A stretch of DNA of 64,000 bases from Dehalococcoidia bacterium (GTDB lineage: Bacteria; Chloroflexota; Dehalococcoidia; Tepidiformales; Tepidiformaceae): NCBI GenBank assembly GCA_020850615.1, contig JADZEI010000066.1:93205-157204 (forward strand). The letters run 5' to 3'. Positions 33,398-43,902 of the stretch are shown here, in pieces. Made by a program: the position numbers and the translations under genes. Below the pieces are notes generated by a model. It ran no database searches. It had not been told where the DNA came from and saw only the letters and a list, made by a program, of their open reading frames with translations. Numbering within the stretch: position 1 is the first letter of the stretch; every line of letters begins with the position of its first letter.

Positions 33398-33668
33398 ACC
33401 GGGACGCGACGCGAGAGGAAAGACCCAAACCTGATTCCGACATGAGGGAAGGCCCGGACCCGCCCGGAACCACGCGCCGGGGGACGGCGGGACGACGAGC
33501 GGGCGACCTCACCAGCAACGGCTTCTTCGCTGTGGCCCTGCCAGGCCCGCGGAGATATGCAGTTCGCCCGCAGTCCGGGCGAGTCCGGATGAAAGACCCC
33601 CGCCAAAACAACATGGCGGGCCCCGCGAAAGCGGGGAAAACAGTCATATGACTGGAGAGGTACAAGAC

Positions 33669-36600
33669 TTGAGTATTCAGACTGTCCAGGCGAAGAAGCG
33701 CAGCGGCGGCCTCACGCTGCTGGTTGCGCTTCTCGTGATGGCGGCGGGAGCGATGTACACGTTCCGCGATGCAAGCGCGAACGTCACTGCAGCGGACTTC
33801 GACCTCACCGGTGGCTGTGCTGCTACCGCACAAGTCGGAGATACATGCTCCTACACCGTCGCCATCTCGGCCCTCACCCAGCCTTCCGTTGGTGACATCC
33901 AGATCGTTGTCAATCTTGATGACGACCTGGGCAACATCACCAACATCAACAGCACCGGCCTGCCGAGCAACGCTGCCTGCGTCGTTTCGGGCGCTGGCAA
34001 CGACGTCATCACTTGTACGCTCGATGGGCCGATCCCGGCCGCTGCCACCGGCACCTTGACGTTCGACGCGGTTGTCAAGGGTCCCGGCGACATTACAGCC
34101 GGCCAGGGCGTATGCACGGCAAATGACCTCGGCAGTGCCCAGGGGCCGCAGCCTTGCGACAACGCTCTCCCCGCCGTGACGGTGGAGGGGCCTAACTTCA
34201 GCACGGTCCTGAAGGACACGGTTGACCAGTTCCAGACGGTTCCGCTCGACCCGGTCTATCTGACCGAGCGTTTCGTCTACCAGGTCACCATCTTCAATGG
34301 CGACGCTGCTAACGGCGCTGAGGATCTCAGCTTCAGCGACACGCTCCCGGCGTCCGTCGATGCCGTCAGCGCCACCGCCACGATTAGCGGCGGAGCTGCC
34401 GCGACGGGCAATGCCGCGAGCTGCGGCATCGCCTCCGATGTGGTGACCTGCACCGGTCTCGACATTGCGGCCAACACGGTCGCCGTCGACGGTACGGCGC
34501 CGTTCACCGCTTCGGCCAACCAAATCGTGATCTCGATCCCCGTTCAGATGCGCGGCGATGCCACCTTCGGTGGCAGCGGTACGGTCTCGTCGACGGACAT
34601 CACGAATACCGGCACGTTCACCTGCAATAGCGACGGTGCGCTGAGCGGCGCGCTTCTCGTGTGCGACGATGGAAGCCCGTCGCTCACGCAGACGTACGTC
34701 GCCACCGACAGCAACCTGACCCCGCAGCGCGTCCTTCTCAACGACGACAACACCGCCGTTGAGGACACCGCATCGTGCTCGATCAGCACGAGCAACTTCG
34801 CTGGCGGTCGTGTCGTCGGTAACGTCACGTCGCTGACCGATACCGACCTCACCGACTGGTCTATCTCGCCTGCCACGTACACCGCGGCTAGCGTGTCCGG
34901 CGCGGCTGGGGCGGAGCAGACCCTGGCCTTCACTCCGTCCGAGGACGGCACGTACACCATCACGTTCTTCTGGAACGCCCAGAACAACAGCGCTGGTGGT
35001 GCGGTTGTCGAAGCGACGGCGACCTGCGACGTCGCAGCGGCTGCGGCCGTCAACGACGACACCGAGGACCTGTTCCACATCGACCCGTTCGGCGACCCGT
35101 CGACGCTCATCGATGTTGAGAACAACGTCATCGGCTACCTTCACGAAGTCTGCGCTGCCAACATGCCGGTTGACAGCCTGTTCCCGACGTTCGTCGACCA
35201 GGTCCATGGCCAGGGCGAGGAGCAGGGGTACAACTTCAAGATCCAGGCGACCTCTGGCACGCCGAACATCATCGGCCCCGTCATCTCCACGCTCGTGGAC
35301 TGCGATGGCGACGGCTTCGCCGATGACTCGACGATCACCTGGTACTCGACGCAGACCGGCGAACAGTCGATCGAAGTCGTGAACGACAGCGGCGAAGTCA
35401 TCATGGACAGCTCCGGGATGACCGCGCCGTTCACCGAGCCGCTGATCAAGGAATGGAACACCCTCCTTCCGACGACGATCACGGCCGTCGACATTGAAGA
35501 CGGCAGCGATGCCGGCGGCAGTGTCGCGGAAGAGCTCGCGGCGGCCACCAACTACGACGGCCAGACCGTCAGCCTTGGCGCCGTCCTCAACCCGGCCACG
35601 GGCATCTATGAAGTCGACTCCAAGGTCTTCTACGAGAACGTCCCTGGCTCGCACATCACGAACACGGGCTCGACCCTTGTCACGATTGCGACGGGTGCAA
35701 CGGTCACCTTCACGGTCGACTCGGACTGCGGCTACGTCGCGCTCCTGGACGACACGGAATACGCCGACGCCCTCACCGCCTACAACGACGGCACCGTCGA
35801 CGATACCTATGTCGAAGGCGACTACGTCCGGACGATCCGCGTGACGTCCGTCGGCGAGTCGATCTCGTTCGCGGTCACGTCCTACGACGCTGACATGAAC
35901 AGCGACGAGTGGGACTGCTCGATCCTCGACATCATCGAGGTCGACATCCAGGCTGCGTACCCGGCTTCGGTGCTCGGTTCGGTCGTCCCGACCAACCCGG
36001 CGCTGGAGACGATCCGGTTCCAGCTGACGCATCGCCCGGCCGCCAAGCAGGTCCTCCTCGCGTGGGCCGGCCAGCGCATCATCCTCGAGCACGACTGGCG
36101 TCTCGTCCCGGGTGACCTCCCGGACCTGACCCCGGCGTATGGCAACTTCGACCTGGACAACTGCCCGTTCCCGGTGGGCACGGACATCACCTACGTCAAG
36201 GGCAGCGGCCCCGGCAACTTCCTGACCGGCCTCGATGTTGACATCAACGGCTCGGACCAGGCCTGGGTTGAGCTTGCCTTCAGCCATGTCGACCAGATCG
36301 GCGACGTGCCTGGCTACCCGCAGAACGCCTGCATCACCCGCGTCCTGTACGAGTCGGAAGACCCGGGCCAGGTCGACATCGAAGCCTTCGTGGATGAAAC
36401 GAACACCGTCGATTACTCCAAGGTCGCGTTCGTCATCTACTACATGAAGTTCAACACCGTTGACCTCAGCCTCGTGACCCAGGTCTCGAAGCCGACGCAC
36501 AACGGCTCGGCCGCCGGCTACCGCGATTACGCGCCCGGCAACCCGTGGGACGCCACTGCCGACGATGCCGATGGCACCGCCGACTGGAACGTTTCGCGCG

Positions 36601-38690
36601 ACATCCTCGTCCGCGGTCGCGTGAGCGGCTGGTTCGTGAACGAGAACCCCTCGGGCCGCGCCGCCGACACGAGCGACGAATTCAACGTCCTCCCGGCGAA
36701 CCGCTGGATCATGCCGATCGACTGGCCGATGCTGGCCGGCGGCCCGCGCGATCCGGAGAACGGTTCGGACGCCCGCGGTACGGCGGAAGAATTCCGCCCG
36801 TACTACAACCTCCTCTTCGCGCCGAACAACGTTGAGGGCATCGCTCTCTTCACGCCGGAAGGCCTTGGCGCGAACATGGTCGCCCTCGTTGCGGCAATCC
36901 CCGGTGTGGCGAACACCGGCGCGACGTTCGGCGTCTCGACCTTCGCCGGTCTTTCGAACGGCGTGACGGTCTACGTCGGCGCTTCGACGACGGCCCGGAC
37001 CGCGACGCTGAACGCCAACGGCACGATCACCGTGTCGCCGGCCCTCGCGGCCGCCCCGGCTGCGGGCACCCCGATCTTCGTGGTCAGCGGTGTTCCGTTC
37101 GAAGGCCCGTACAGCCTCATCGACATCCCCGGCCTGGCCGTGAACAACGGCAGCAACGCCGGTGCTGCGCTGAGCAACATCCCGGGTACCACGAACAGTG
37201 CGACCCGCGACACCATCCTCGTCGACAGCGACATCGACTGGTGGGACGCTCCCATGCCTCCTGCCATGGTGTCGGTCAAGATCCGCGGTGCCGGCTTCAT
37301 CAAGCAGGTGCTGAAGGACGAGGTCTACTACATCGGCACGGCGAACAGCGCGGCGCAGGTGTACCCGAACCCGTTCTACATCGCCAACATCCCGGATAGC
37401 GGCTTCATCCCGGCGGTCGTCGCCGGCGGCGGCTACCTGTGGAACAGCTGGGGCAACGATGGCCCGGCGGCGTTCGGCGGCGAAGCCTCGTCGGTTGACG
37501 ATGGCCTTTCCGGCGACGGCCCGTACCGCTTCTGGGAGCCGGCCGTTATCGGCGGCAACAGCCAGGGCGTGATGGACACCCTCGTCTCGAACCCCGCTTC
37601 GGCGAAGGCGATCGAGCTTGAGGCCATCCGCGACGCCTACATCGACGACACGATCGCTCGCGACCTCGTGGTCTACAGCGACAACCATGGTGAGTTCATG
37701 GTCACCGCCAACGGCGACTTCAACCTCACCTATGACGAGTGCGACACCAACACGCTCGGCGGCGGCAAGCTCTGCGCGCCTGGCGACAAGGTGGGCAGCT
37801 CGACCGTCACCTCCACCGCCGATTACCCGGACTTCCGCGGTAAGCACTTCCCCGTCGCGTCGAACGCTGTCACGGTCAACTGGATCTGGGGCGGCTACAA
37901 GGACGTGACCATCGAGCCCGACCCGAACGAGCCGCAGATCGCCTACGTCGTCTTCCACGCGGTTGACCGCGACGGCTTCTGCAACGTCCCGGTGGGCGCG
38001 GTGAGCCTGCATTCGGTGCTGACGAGCTACGACACGACCAGCCCGGTCGGTGGCAACGCCGCCCTCGGCAACCAGGTCGAAGTCGTGGACTTCCTCATCG
38101 ACAGCGACGAGGGTGGCATCATCCTCGACACCAACGCCGGCCAGCCGCCGATCTCGGTCACGAAGGAATTCGCCAGCGGCGTTTCGACCTTCTCGACCGC
38201 GGTCAACACCACCATCCGCGAATTCCCGAACAGCGACCTCGCTGCCTCGGAGACCGCTGATGAGTGCCAGGCCTGGATCCGCATCAGCAACAGCCTCCTC
38301 GCGATCACGAACGTGCTCGTGGTGGCCCACAACGACCCGCCCGAGGGCAACGTCACCTTCGACCGGATCGTCGACTTCTCCGACACCGCGACCGTCACGC
38401 TCAACGTCCGTTGGAGCCTGGTCACGTGGACGGGCAGCGACGACATCCCGGTTGAGGATGCGCTCAAGGGCACCGGTCTCAACGAAGGTGGCAGTGACAT
38501 CTTCGACCAGGTCACGGCCGTGTACGGCTGGGACGCGGCGGCCCAGGACTGGCTCGGGTACTTCCCGGCTGGTGTTGGTGTCCCGGGTGCCAACGACCTG
38601 ACGGCGCTCGAGATGGGCCAGGCTTACTGGATCGCCATCAAGGGCCCGAGTTCGGTCACCTGGACTATCGAGACCAACGTCGATCAGTAA
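33669..38690 (+). CDS. Giant secreted surface (S-layer-like) protein
   Basis: About 1673 residues. After KKRSGG comes a signal sequence (LTLLVALLVMAAGAM), then beta-sandwich segments with DUF11-like text (YTVAISALTQPSVGD; VYQVTIFNGDAANGAEDL) and long Asp/Asn/Thr-rich regions. The C-terminal ~90 residues carry LVTWTGSDDIPVEDAL, YGWDAAAQDWLGYFP and LTALEMGQAYWIAIKG, a domain also found in the CAP protein at 43903. GGAGAGG at 33654-33660 lies eight bases before TTG at 33669, so I prefer that start to ATG 33648. The codons are less GC-rich than neighbours (many GTT, GCT), as in highly expressed envelope proteins. Confidence 0.8.
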   Translation: MSIQTVQAKKRSGGLTLLVALLVMAAGAMYTFRDASANVTAADFDLTGGCAATAQVGDTCSYTVAISALTQPSVGDIQIVVNLDDDLGNITNINSTGLPSNAACVVSGAGNDVITCTLDGPIPAAATGTLTFDAVVKGPGDITAGQGVCTANDLGSAQGPQPCDNALPAVTVEGPNFSTVLKDTVDQFQTVPLDPVYLTERFVYQVTIFNGDAANGAEDLSFSDTLPASVDAVSATATISGGAAATGNAASCGIASDVVTCTGLDIAANTVAVDGTAPFTASANQIVISIPVQMRGDATFGGSGTVSSTDITNTGTFTCNSDGALSGALLVCDDGSPSLTQTYVATDSNLTPQRVLLNDDNTAVEDTASCSISTSNFAGGRVVGNVTSLTDTDLTDWSISPATYTAASVSGAAGAEQTLAFTPSEDGTYTITFFWNAQNNSAGGAVVEATATCDVAAAAAVNDDTEDLFHIDPFGDPSTLIDVENNVIGYLHEVCAANMPVDSLFPTFVDQVHGQGEEQGYNFKIQATSGTPNIIGPVISTLVDCDGDGFADDSTITWYSTQTGEQSIEVVNDSGEVIMDSSGMTAPFTEPLIKEWNTLLPTTITAVDIEDGSDAGGSVAEELAAATNYDGQTVSLGAVLNPATGIYEVDSKVFYENVPGSHITNTGSTLVTIATGATVTFTVDSDCGYVALLDDTEYADALTAYNDGTVDDTYVEGDYVRTIRVTSVGESISFAVTSYDADMNSDEWDCSILDIIEVDIQAAYPASVLGSVVPTNPALETIRFQLTHRPAAKQVLLAWAGQRIILEHDWRLVPGDLPDLTPAYGNFDLDNCPFPVGTDITYVKGSGPGNFLTGLDVDINGSDQAWVELAFSHVDQIGDVPGYPQNACITRVLYESEDPGQVDIEAFVDETNTVDYSKVAFVIYYMKFNTVDLSLVTQVSKPTHNGSAAGYRDYAPGNPWDATADDADGTADWNVSRDILVRGRVSGWFVNENPSGRAADTSDEFNVLPANRWIMPIDWPMLAGGPRDPENGSDARGTAEEFRPYYNLLFAPNNVEGIALFTPEGLGANMVALVAAIPGVANTGATFGVSTFAGLSNGVTVYVGASTTARTATLNANGTITVSPALAAAPAAGTPIFVVSGVPFEGPYSLIDIPGLAVNNGSNAGAALSNIPGTTNSATRDTILVDSDIDWWDAPMPPAMVSVKIRGAGFIKQVLKDEVYYIGTANSAAQVYPNPFYIANIPDSGFIPAVVAGGGYLWNSWGNDGPAAFGGEASSVDDGLSGDGPYRFWEPAVIGGNSQGVMDTLVSNPASAKAIELEAIRDAYIDDTIARDLVVYSDNHGEFMVTANGDFNLTYDECDTNTLGGGKLCAPGDKVGSSTVTSTADYPDFRGKHFPVASNAVTVNWIWGGYKDVTIEPDPNEPQIAYVVFHAVDRDGFCNVPVGAVSLHSVLTSYDTTSPVGGNAALGNQVEVVDFLIDSDEGGIILDTNAGQPPISVTKEFASGVSTFSTAVNTTIREFPNSDLAASETADECQAWIRISNSLLAITNVLVVAHNDPPEGNVTFDRIVDFSDTATVTLNVRWSLVTWTGSDDIPVEDALKGTGLNEGGSDIFDQVTAVYGWDAAAQDWLGYFPAGVGVPGANDLTALEMGQAYWIAIKGPSSVTWTIETNVDQ

Positions 38691-38710
38691 GCCCTGATCC
38701 CAAACCGGGT

Positions 38711-38736
38711 CCCCGCTCCCCTCGTGGGGGCGGGGG
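38711..38736 (+). other. Hairpin between the two surface-protein genes
   Basis: CCCCGCTCCCCTCGTGGGGG then CGGGG forms a very strong stem without a T tract, between the giant protein's stop and the next Shine-Dalgarno. It may stabilise the upstream mRNA or reduce read-through. Confidence 0.5.
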
Positions 38737-38795
38737 CTCCGGTGGGAACGGGGTTGTCTGATCTCGTCGGCCGTCGAGATAGGAATGGAGCAAGC

Positions 38796-39386
38796 ATGAC
38801 GAAAGTTCTCAAGATGCTCGCCGGTGGCGGCCTTGCTGCTGTGCTCGGGGTTGTCTTGCTTGGCCTCAGTGGTGCCCTTGGCGCCACCGATGTCGAAGCG
38901 CAGGCACCTCCGGCCCGGCCGGCCCGCTTCGTCGGCAGTGTCACGGTGAATGGCGCACCCGCCCCGGCGGGCACGGTCATCGAAGCACGTGTCGGCAGCG
39001 CGAGCTGCGGCGTGACGACCGTGTTCTCGCAGGGCGCGGAATCCCGCTACGCGATGGACGTCCAGGCTCTCCAGCCGAGTGGCGCCCTGAACTGCGGCAC
39101 GGATGGCGCGACCGTCTCGTTCGTCGTCGGTGGCAAGGCTGCTCAGCAGACGGGCACCTGGCGCGACTACGACCTCAACACGGTCAACCTGACCGTCGTC
39201 GACCCCACCCCGACTCCGAGCGCGACGCCGACCGGTGGCACCGCCACCGCGACGCCGCGCCCGCCGACCACGGGTGGTGGCCTCGAAGGCGCGGGTAGCT
39301 CGAACGCGTGGCTCCTCGCCGTCCTCGGCGCTGGCGTCCTCGCCTTCGGCGTCGGTGGCGCCGCGGTCGCTCGTCGCGGTCGCTAA
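38796..39386 (+). CDS. Secreted protein with PPTTGGG and C-terminal membrane anchor
   Basis: The 196-residue protein has a signal peptide (GGLAAVLGVVLLGLSGALGA, cleaved near VEAQA), a small beta domain (RFVGSVTVNGAPAPAGTVIEA; two Cys), a Thr/Pro linker (PTPTPSATPTGG) and the tail RPPTTGGG, then a hydrophobic helix and ARRGR. The tail has the order of sorting signals (Pro/Thr-Gly motif, helix, basic end), though it is not a strict LPXTG. GGAATGGAG precedes the ATG. It follows the giant surface protein and precedes a strong terminator, so they may form one envelope operon. Confidence 0.78.
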   Translation: MTKVLKMLAGGGLAAVLGVVLLGLSGALGATDVEAQAPPARPARFVGSVTVNGAPAPAGTVIEARVGSASCGVTTVFSQGAESRYAMDVQALQPSGALNCGTDGATVSFVVGGKAAQQTGTWRDYDLNTVNLTVVDPTPTPSATPTGGTATATPRPPTTGGGLEGAGSSNAWLLAVLGAGVLAFGVGGAAVARRGR

Positions 39387-39408
39387 GCACCACCTTCCGC
39401 AAGGAACG

Positions 39409-39440
39409 AAAGAGCCCCGGCAACGGGGCTCTTTTTGTTT
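39409..39440 (+). terminator. Rho-independent terminator
   Basis: AAGAGCCCC paired with GGGGCTCTT around a GGCAAC loop, followed by TTTTTGTTT. It ends the surface-protein unit and is the most canonical terminator in the window. Confidence 0.92.
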
Positions 39441-39514
39441 GGCCCGAAGTACTGGTTCGCGGCCCTGCCCTCCCTGGCGGTCGGGCTACTGATGCGCGCG
39501 GTGGGCTGGCGGCA

Positions 39515-39740
39515 CCGCAGGCGTTGTCGCGGAGCATCGGCTCCGCGGCCCCCAGGATCATGCCGCACGGTAGCGCGACCACGTCCGGTTGTTGCGAGGG
39601 CGGGAGCGGAGCGACCGGCCGGCTCGCGGGGTGAGGTGCGTCGCGGGCGAGCGTGGCGGGCCGGCGCGGGGCGGTGGTGCAGGGGTGGCGCCTCCGCTTG
39701 CTTACGCGCGCGGCTCGGATTGTGACGCGCGCGGCTCGGA
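39515..39740 (+). repeat. REP modules A and B, plus a short direct repeat
   Basis: Module A (GTCGCGGAGCATCGGCTCCG) at about 39528, module B from about 39595. GCGCGCGGCTCGGAT then occurs twice at about 39707-39740. That direct repeat encodes the duplicated C-terminal end (SEPRA) of the minus-strand kinase. Confidence 0.7.
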
Positions 39741-42700
39741 TGGCGGGGCGAGGCGGGGGAAGGTGAGGGTGAAGGTGGTGCCGTGGCCGGGCGCGCTCTG
39801 GACGTCGATGCGGCCGCCATGGCCCTGGACGACGCCGTAGGTGATGGCCATGCCCAGGCCGGTGCCGCTCCCGGGCGGTTTGGTCGTAAAGAACGGTTCG
39901 AAGATACGGAGGCGCGTTTCGTCGTCCATGCCCTGGCCCGTGTCGGCGATGCGGATGTGGGCGCCGTCGCGGTCGCCCCACACGGCGAGGCGGAGCTCGC
40001 CGGCTCCGTCCATCGCGTCCCGCGCGTTCAGGACGACGTTGAAGACGGCCTGTTCGACCTGGTTCGCGTCGCCTTCGATGAACACGTCCGGCGGGAGGTC
40101 CGCCTGGACGCGGATGCCGGCGAGGGTGGGCTCGGCGAGGCGCAAGGTATCGCGCACGGCCGCGGCGAGGTCCACGGGGCCGAAGGTGACCAGCCCTCCG
40201 CGCGCGAACGAGAGCAGCCGCCCGGAGAGGTCGGCGGCGCGGGCAGCGGCGCTCTCAATGAGGGCGACGTTCTCGCGGTCTTCGCTGTTGAGCGCCGCGG
40301 AAAGGCGCAGGATGCCGGCGAAGCCGAGGATCGCGGTCAGCAGGTTGTTGAAGTCGTGGGCGACGTTGCCGGCCATGGCGCCGAGCGACTCCATCTTCTG
40401 CGCCTGCATGAGCTGGCGCTGGAGTTGCTGGCGTTCGGAGACGTCGCGCGCGAGGAGGAGGAGGGCATCGCGTCGGCCGAACGTGACGGTGGACCCGACG
40501 ATGTCGACTGTGAAGGTGGAGCCGTCGGCCCGCCGGAAGAGGCGTTCGCCGAGCTGGAGACGGTCGGCCACGTTCGAAAAGCGGAAGAGCTGCGCGAGCC
40601 GCTCGCCGGGTTCGGCGAAGAGCGCAGGCACGTCCATCGTCGCGAGGGTTTCCGGGTCGTAGCCGAGGAGGCGGGCGGCGTGGCCGTTGGCTTCGAGGAT
40701 GCGCAGGGTCTGGGCATCGGCGAGGAAGATCATCTCCTCCGCCTGGGCGACGAGGGAGCGGTACTTCAGCTCGTTCTCGGCGAGCGACTCCTGGGCCGTG
40801 GCGCTGCCGAGCGCGATGGCGAGCGGGCCGGCGAGGGCCGTGAGCAGGTCCAGGTCGTCCTGGCCGAAGGCGCCCGCGCCGCGCCCCCAGAGCGCGACCA
40901 TGCCGTGGGGTTCGCCGCGGACCATGAGGGGCACGCGCAGCACGGAGTAGTACCCGTTCTCGATCATCTTCGGGTGGAACGCGGAGTAGTAGGGCTCGTG
41001 GCGTGCGTCGCCGACGAGCTGGGGCTGGCGAAATGCGCGCACAGCCTCGGCCGCATACGAGTCGCCAGGCAGGGAACGGGGGACCTTCGCCACGTCGATG
41101 ATCTGCGAGTCGATGGCGAGCAGGTCGAGCTCGCCGGTGTCCTGGTTGCACCAGGCGACGAAGGCGAGGCCGGCGTTGAAGAGCTCGCGGCAGGCGGGCA
41201 ACAGGGCGGCGGCCACGGCGCGGGGGTCGCCGCCGGCAGTCAGGGTGCTCAGCACGCGGTTGGTGTGTTCGAGGCGGCGGGCACGGAGCGCGGCCTCGCG
41301 GCGGCCCTGGCTGTGGGCGATGGCCACGCCCAGGGGCCGCGCGGTCTGGCGCAGCTCGCGGACGTCGGCCTCGGTGAAGCGGCGGGGTTCGAGCGACGCG
41401 AGGAGGACGATGCAGCGGCTCTCGCCGGTTTCGAGGAGGAGCTCGATCGCCGAGCGCATGCCCCTGCCGCGGGCGGCGGCCGCCAGCGGCGAGAGCGGGA
41501 TGCGCACGCGGTCCGTGTCGGCGACGAGGCGGGCGCTGTTGCGGAGGCTGCTGAGCGAGGTGTCCATCGCGTCGGGCGTGGCTTCGAAGGCGATGGGCGG
41601 GATGCCGGGGCCCGCGTCCTGCCCGGCGATTTCGAACCCGGCCGGCCCTTCGGGGACGACGGCGCAGACGTCGGCGCGGTACATCAGCCGCAGGGCGCTG
41701 GCGACCGGCCGGGCGATGTCTTCGGCGCGCTCGCGAGCGCCGAGGGCGGCGACCAGCTCGAGCATCGCCTGGGTGCGGTCGGACTGCTCCCGGAGCGAGG
41801 TCAGCAGCCGCGACCGGTCGAGGAGCATGGCCAGCGAGAGGGCGACATCGGTCATGAGGTCGCGGGCCTGGGGGCTGAGGATGCCGGGGCGGGCGGCACC
41901 GGCGATGATCAGGCCCATCAGCCCGTCGGAGCCCTCCAGGCGGGTCGCGAAGCCGTCGCTGCAGCCGGCAGCGGTGAGGAACGTGCGCACGCCGGGGATG
42001 GCGTCGGCGTCGAGGGGGCCGCTGGCCTCCCGGGGGACGGGGCCGGCCGCGAAGGGGAGCGACCCCGGGCGCCGGTCCTCTGTCACGACAGCGAGGGGCA
42101 GGCAGAGGCCGGTCTCGGTGTTCGCCTGCAAGACGGCCACGACGGTGGCGCCGAGCAGCCCGCGGAGCTCGCCCGCGAAGGCGGTGGCGATCTCGTGGGG
42201 GTCGGCCGTAGTGTGCAGTTCGGAGAGGAGGCGCTGCAGGCCGCGGGTCCGGGCCGCCTGGTCGCGCGCGGCCTGGAGCAGCCCGACGCGCTGCATGACG
42301 AGACTGGCCGCCTGCGAAAGCGTCTGGAGCTGCTCCAGGTCCTGGCGGGAGAAGGCATCGGGCGTGGCGGAGCCGACCGCGATGATGCCGCCGAATGCGC
42401 CATCCGTGTCCGGGATCGGCGCGCGCATGATCGAGCGAAGCCCGTGCGCGTAGGCTGCTTCCTCCACGGGGCCACGCTCGATCGTGGCGAGGTCCAGGAC
42501 GATGGCATGGCCGGCCTGGAGCGTCTGGAAGTGGGACACGCCGGTGGGCACGCCGGGCGGCGGGAGCACGAGGTCGTCGGTGCGGATATGGTCGCTGGAA
42601 AGGGCGATGACCTGGCCGGTGTCGCCTGCGAGCCGGGTGACCACCGCGTGGGTGGCGCCGAAGAGTTCGCGCGCCTCTTCCACGTATACCCCGGCGACGG

Positions 42701-43805
42701 TTTCGAAGGTCGCGTCGGGCGTGAGCGCGGCGAGGACGCGGGCCTGGGCGGTGCGGACGGCGGCTCCGCGCGAGATCTCGGCCACGAGGTCCGCCCGTTC
42801 GAGGGCGACGCCGAGGGGCCGGCACACATCCATCAGGCGGCCGGGGTCGTCGTCGAGGAAGAAGTCCGGTTCGCAGCTGCCGACCGTCACGATGCCAACC
42901 TGCCCGGCCGGCATGGCGAGGGGCGCGCGGATGAGCGAGCGAAGCCCGTAGTCGGCGGCGAGCCGGGTGGTGGGGTTGAGCGGCACGCCCTGCAGGTCTC
43001 GGAAGTGGACGGCTTCACCCCGCGCCGCATGCGCGAACGCCGCCAGGTCTTCCCTGGTGAATGACCGCGGCAGTTCGGAACGCGTCATAATGCGCGAGCT
43101 GAACCCGGGTGGGTCGAGTATGTCGGCGGCGACGGACGCGAGCGCGCAGTGGTCGGCGCCGAACATCCGCCGGATGCGGGCGGCGATGTTGTCGTAGACC
43201 TCGGTGAGCGTGCCGGCGGCGGGCACCTCGTTGAGGATGTCGGCGGTGGCCATGAGGACGGCGTTCTGCCGTTCGAGCCGGGTGAGCAGGTCCCCGCGCC
43301 GCACGAAGACGGAGATGAGCGCGGCGAGGTCGCGCAGCTCCTCGAGGTCGTCCTCGGCGAAGACGTTGGGCTCCTCGCTGCCGACGACCACGACGCCGAT
43401 GAGCTGGGACTGCTCGTCGCGGAGCGGCAACCGCATGGCGGACCGCAGGAGCGATTCCTTGTCCCGGTTGGTGCGCACGTCGGGATCGGGGTGCTCGTTG
43501 CGGTCGCGGATCAGCACGCCGAGCCCGCGGTCGATGTCGGGGAAGTAGCTCGAGGGTCCGATGCGATCGAGGAGCCACTCCCGGGTCATGAGGTCCGAGC
43601 TGAGGGCGATGGACTGGCGGCGGAAGGGCTGCCCGCGGAGGGCGACGTGCGTGTGGCGGGTGCCGAAGCGCAGCCGCAGGACGACGACGGTGGTGTCCAG
43701 CGCGGTCTGGAGGTCGAGGAGCCCGGCGTCGGTGATGCGGGCGCGGGCGGTCGGGCGGTCGAGGCGGCGCGGGCCGGCCCCGGGGCTTGTTCCCGGCACG
43801 ATCAC
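39702..43805 (-). CDS. Multi-GAF/PAS sensor histidine kinase (soluble)
   Basis: The 1367-residue protein has no membrane helix. I count about six GAF-like segments, recognised by repeated S(L/I)(I/M)R(A/V)P(L/I) and VG(S) text (for example [36 protein letters not shown]). A PAS domain follows (about 1020-1130), then HisKA with [11 protein letters not shown] (His1150) and HATPase_c with [16 protein letters not shown] and GTGLGMAI. A cytoplasmic sensor of small ligands or redox state is inferred. The partner regulator is not adjacent. The start is a GTG; GTG 43799 is equally possible. Confidence 0.87.
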   Translation of the reverse strand: MIVPGTSPGAGPRRLDRPTARARITDAGLLDLQTALDTTVVVLRLRFGTRHTHVALRGQPFRRQSIALSSDLMTREWLLDRIGPSSYFPDIDRGLGVLIRDRNEHPDPDVRTNRDKESLLRSAMRLPLRDEQSQLIGVVVVGSEEPNVFAEDDLEELRDLAALISVFVRRGDLLTRLERQNAVLMATADILNEVPAAGTLTEVYDNIAARIRRMFGADHCALASVAADILDPPGFSSRIMTRSELPRSFTREDLAAFAHAARGEAVHFRDLQGVPLNPTTRLAADYGLRSLIRAPLAMPAGQVGIVTVGSCEPDFFLDDDPGRLMDVCRPLGVALERADLVAEISRGAAVRTAQARVLAALTPDATFETVAGVYVEEARELFGATHAVVTRLAGDTGQVIALSSDHIRTDDLVLPPPGVPTGVSHFQTLQAGHAIVLDLATIERGPVEEAAYAHGLRSIMRAPIPDTDGAFGGIIAVGSATPDAFSRQDLEQLQTLSQAASLVMQRVGLLQAARDQAARTRGLQRLLSELHTTADPHEIATAFAGELRGLLGATVVAVLQANTETGLCLPLAVVTEDRRPGSLPFAAGPVPREASGPLDADAIPGVRTFLTAAGCSDGFATRLEGSDGLMGLIIAGAARPGILSPQARDLMTDVALSLAMLLDRSRLLTSLREQSDRTQAMLELVAALGARERAEDIARPVASALRLMYRADVCAVVPEGPAGFEIAGQDAGPGIPPIAFEATPDAMDTSLSSLRNSARLVADTDRVRIPLSPLAAAARGRGMRSAIELLLETGESRCIVLLASLEPRRFTEADVRELRQTARPLGVAIAHSQGRREAALRARRLEHTNRVLSTLTAGGDPRAVAAALLPACRELFNAGLAFVAWCNQDTGELDLLAIDSQIIDVAKVPRSLPGDSYAAEAVRAFRQPQLVGDARHEPYYSAFHPKMIENGYYSVLRVPLMVRGEPHGMVALWGRGAGAFGQDDLDLLTALAGPLAIALGSATAQESLAENELKYRSLVAQAEEMIFLADAQTLRILEANGHAARLLGYDPETLATMDVPALFAEPGERLAQLFRFSNVADRLQLGERLFRRADGSTFTVDIVGSTVTFGRRDALLLLARDVSERQQLQRQLMQAQKMESLGAMAGNVAHDFNNLLTAILGFAGILRLSAALNSEDRENVALIESAAARAADLSGRLLSFARGGLVTFGPVDLAAAVRDTLRLAEPTLAGIRVQADLPPDVFIEGDANQVEQAVFNVVLNARDAMDGAGELRLAVWGDRDGAHIRIADTGQGMDDETRLRIFEPFFTTKPPGSGTGLGMAITYGVVQGHGGRIDVQSAPGHGTTFTLTFPRLAPPSEPRASQSEPRA

Positions 43806-43902
43806 ATTGCCCCCGGGCGGAGGCTCCGGCTCCCCAGCATGGGTCTAGGGTCTCCGGTACTACCTGCGCGGGATATCAGGGAATCCCCCAGCCGCGCAGT
43901 CC

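Larger units (their letters stand above)
32850..33647 (+). other. Gene-poor, less GC-rich leader of the giant surface-protein gene
   Basis: This 800-bp stretch is clearly less GC-rich than its surroundings. It holds a promoter candidate (32953-32981), a repeated YTTTACCGGT (about 32899 and 32990), and a potential nested stem (GCTGG near 33130 with CCAGC near 33179, and CCGCTC/GAGCGG inside). A heptad element lies at 33228-33397. A frame at 32960-33211 exists but resembles nothing I know. A long, structured mRNA leader is the simplest reading. Confidence 0.45.

Noticed and set aside
33168..38330. 1720-codon minus-strand frame
   Set aside because: It is entirely antisense to the giant surface protein, with an Arg/Val/Asp/Gly composition typical of shadow frames in GC-rich DNA. 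It has no start signal.
39783..43064. 1093-codon plus-strand frame
   Set aside because: Antisense shadow of the GAF kinase; no domain pattern, and the kinase has clear motifs.
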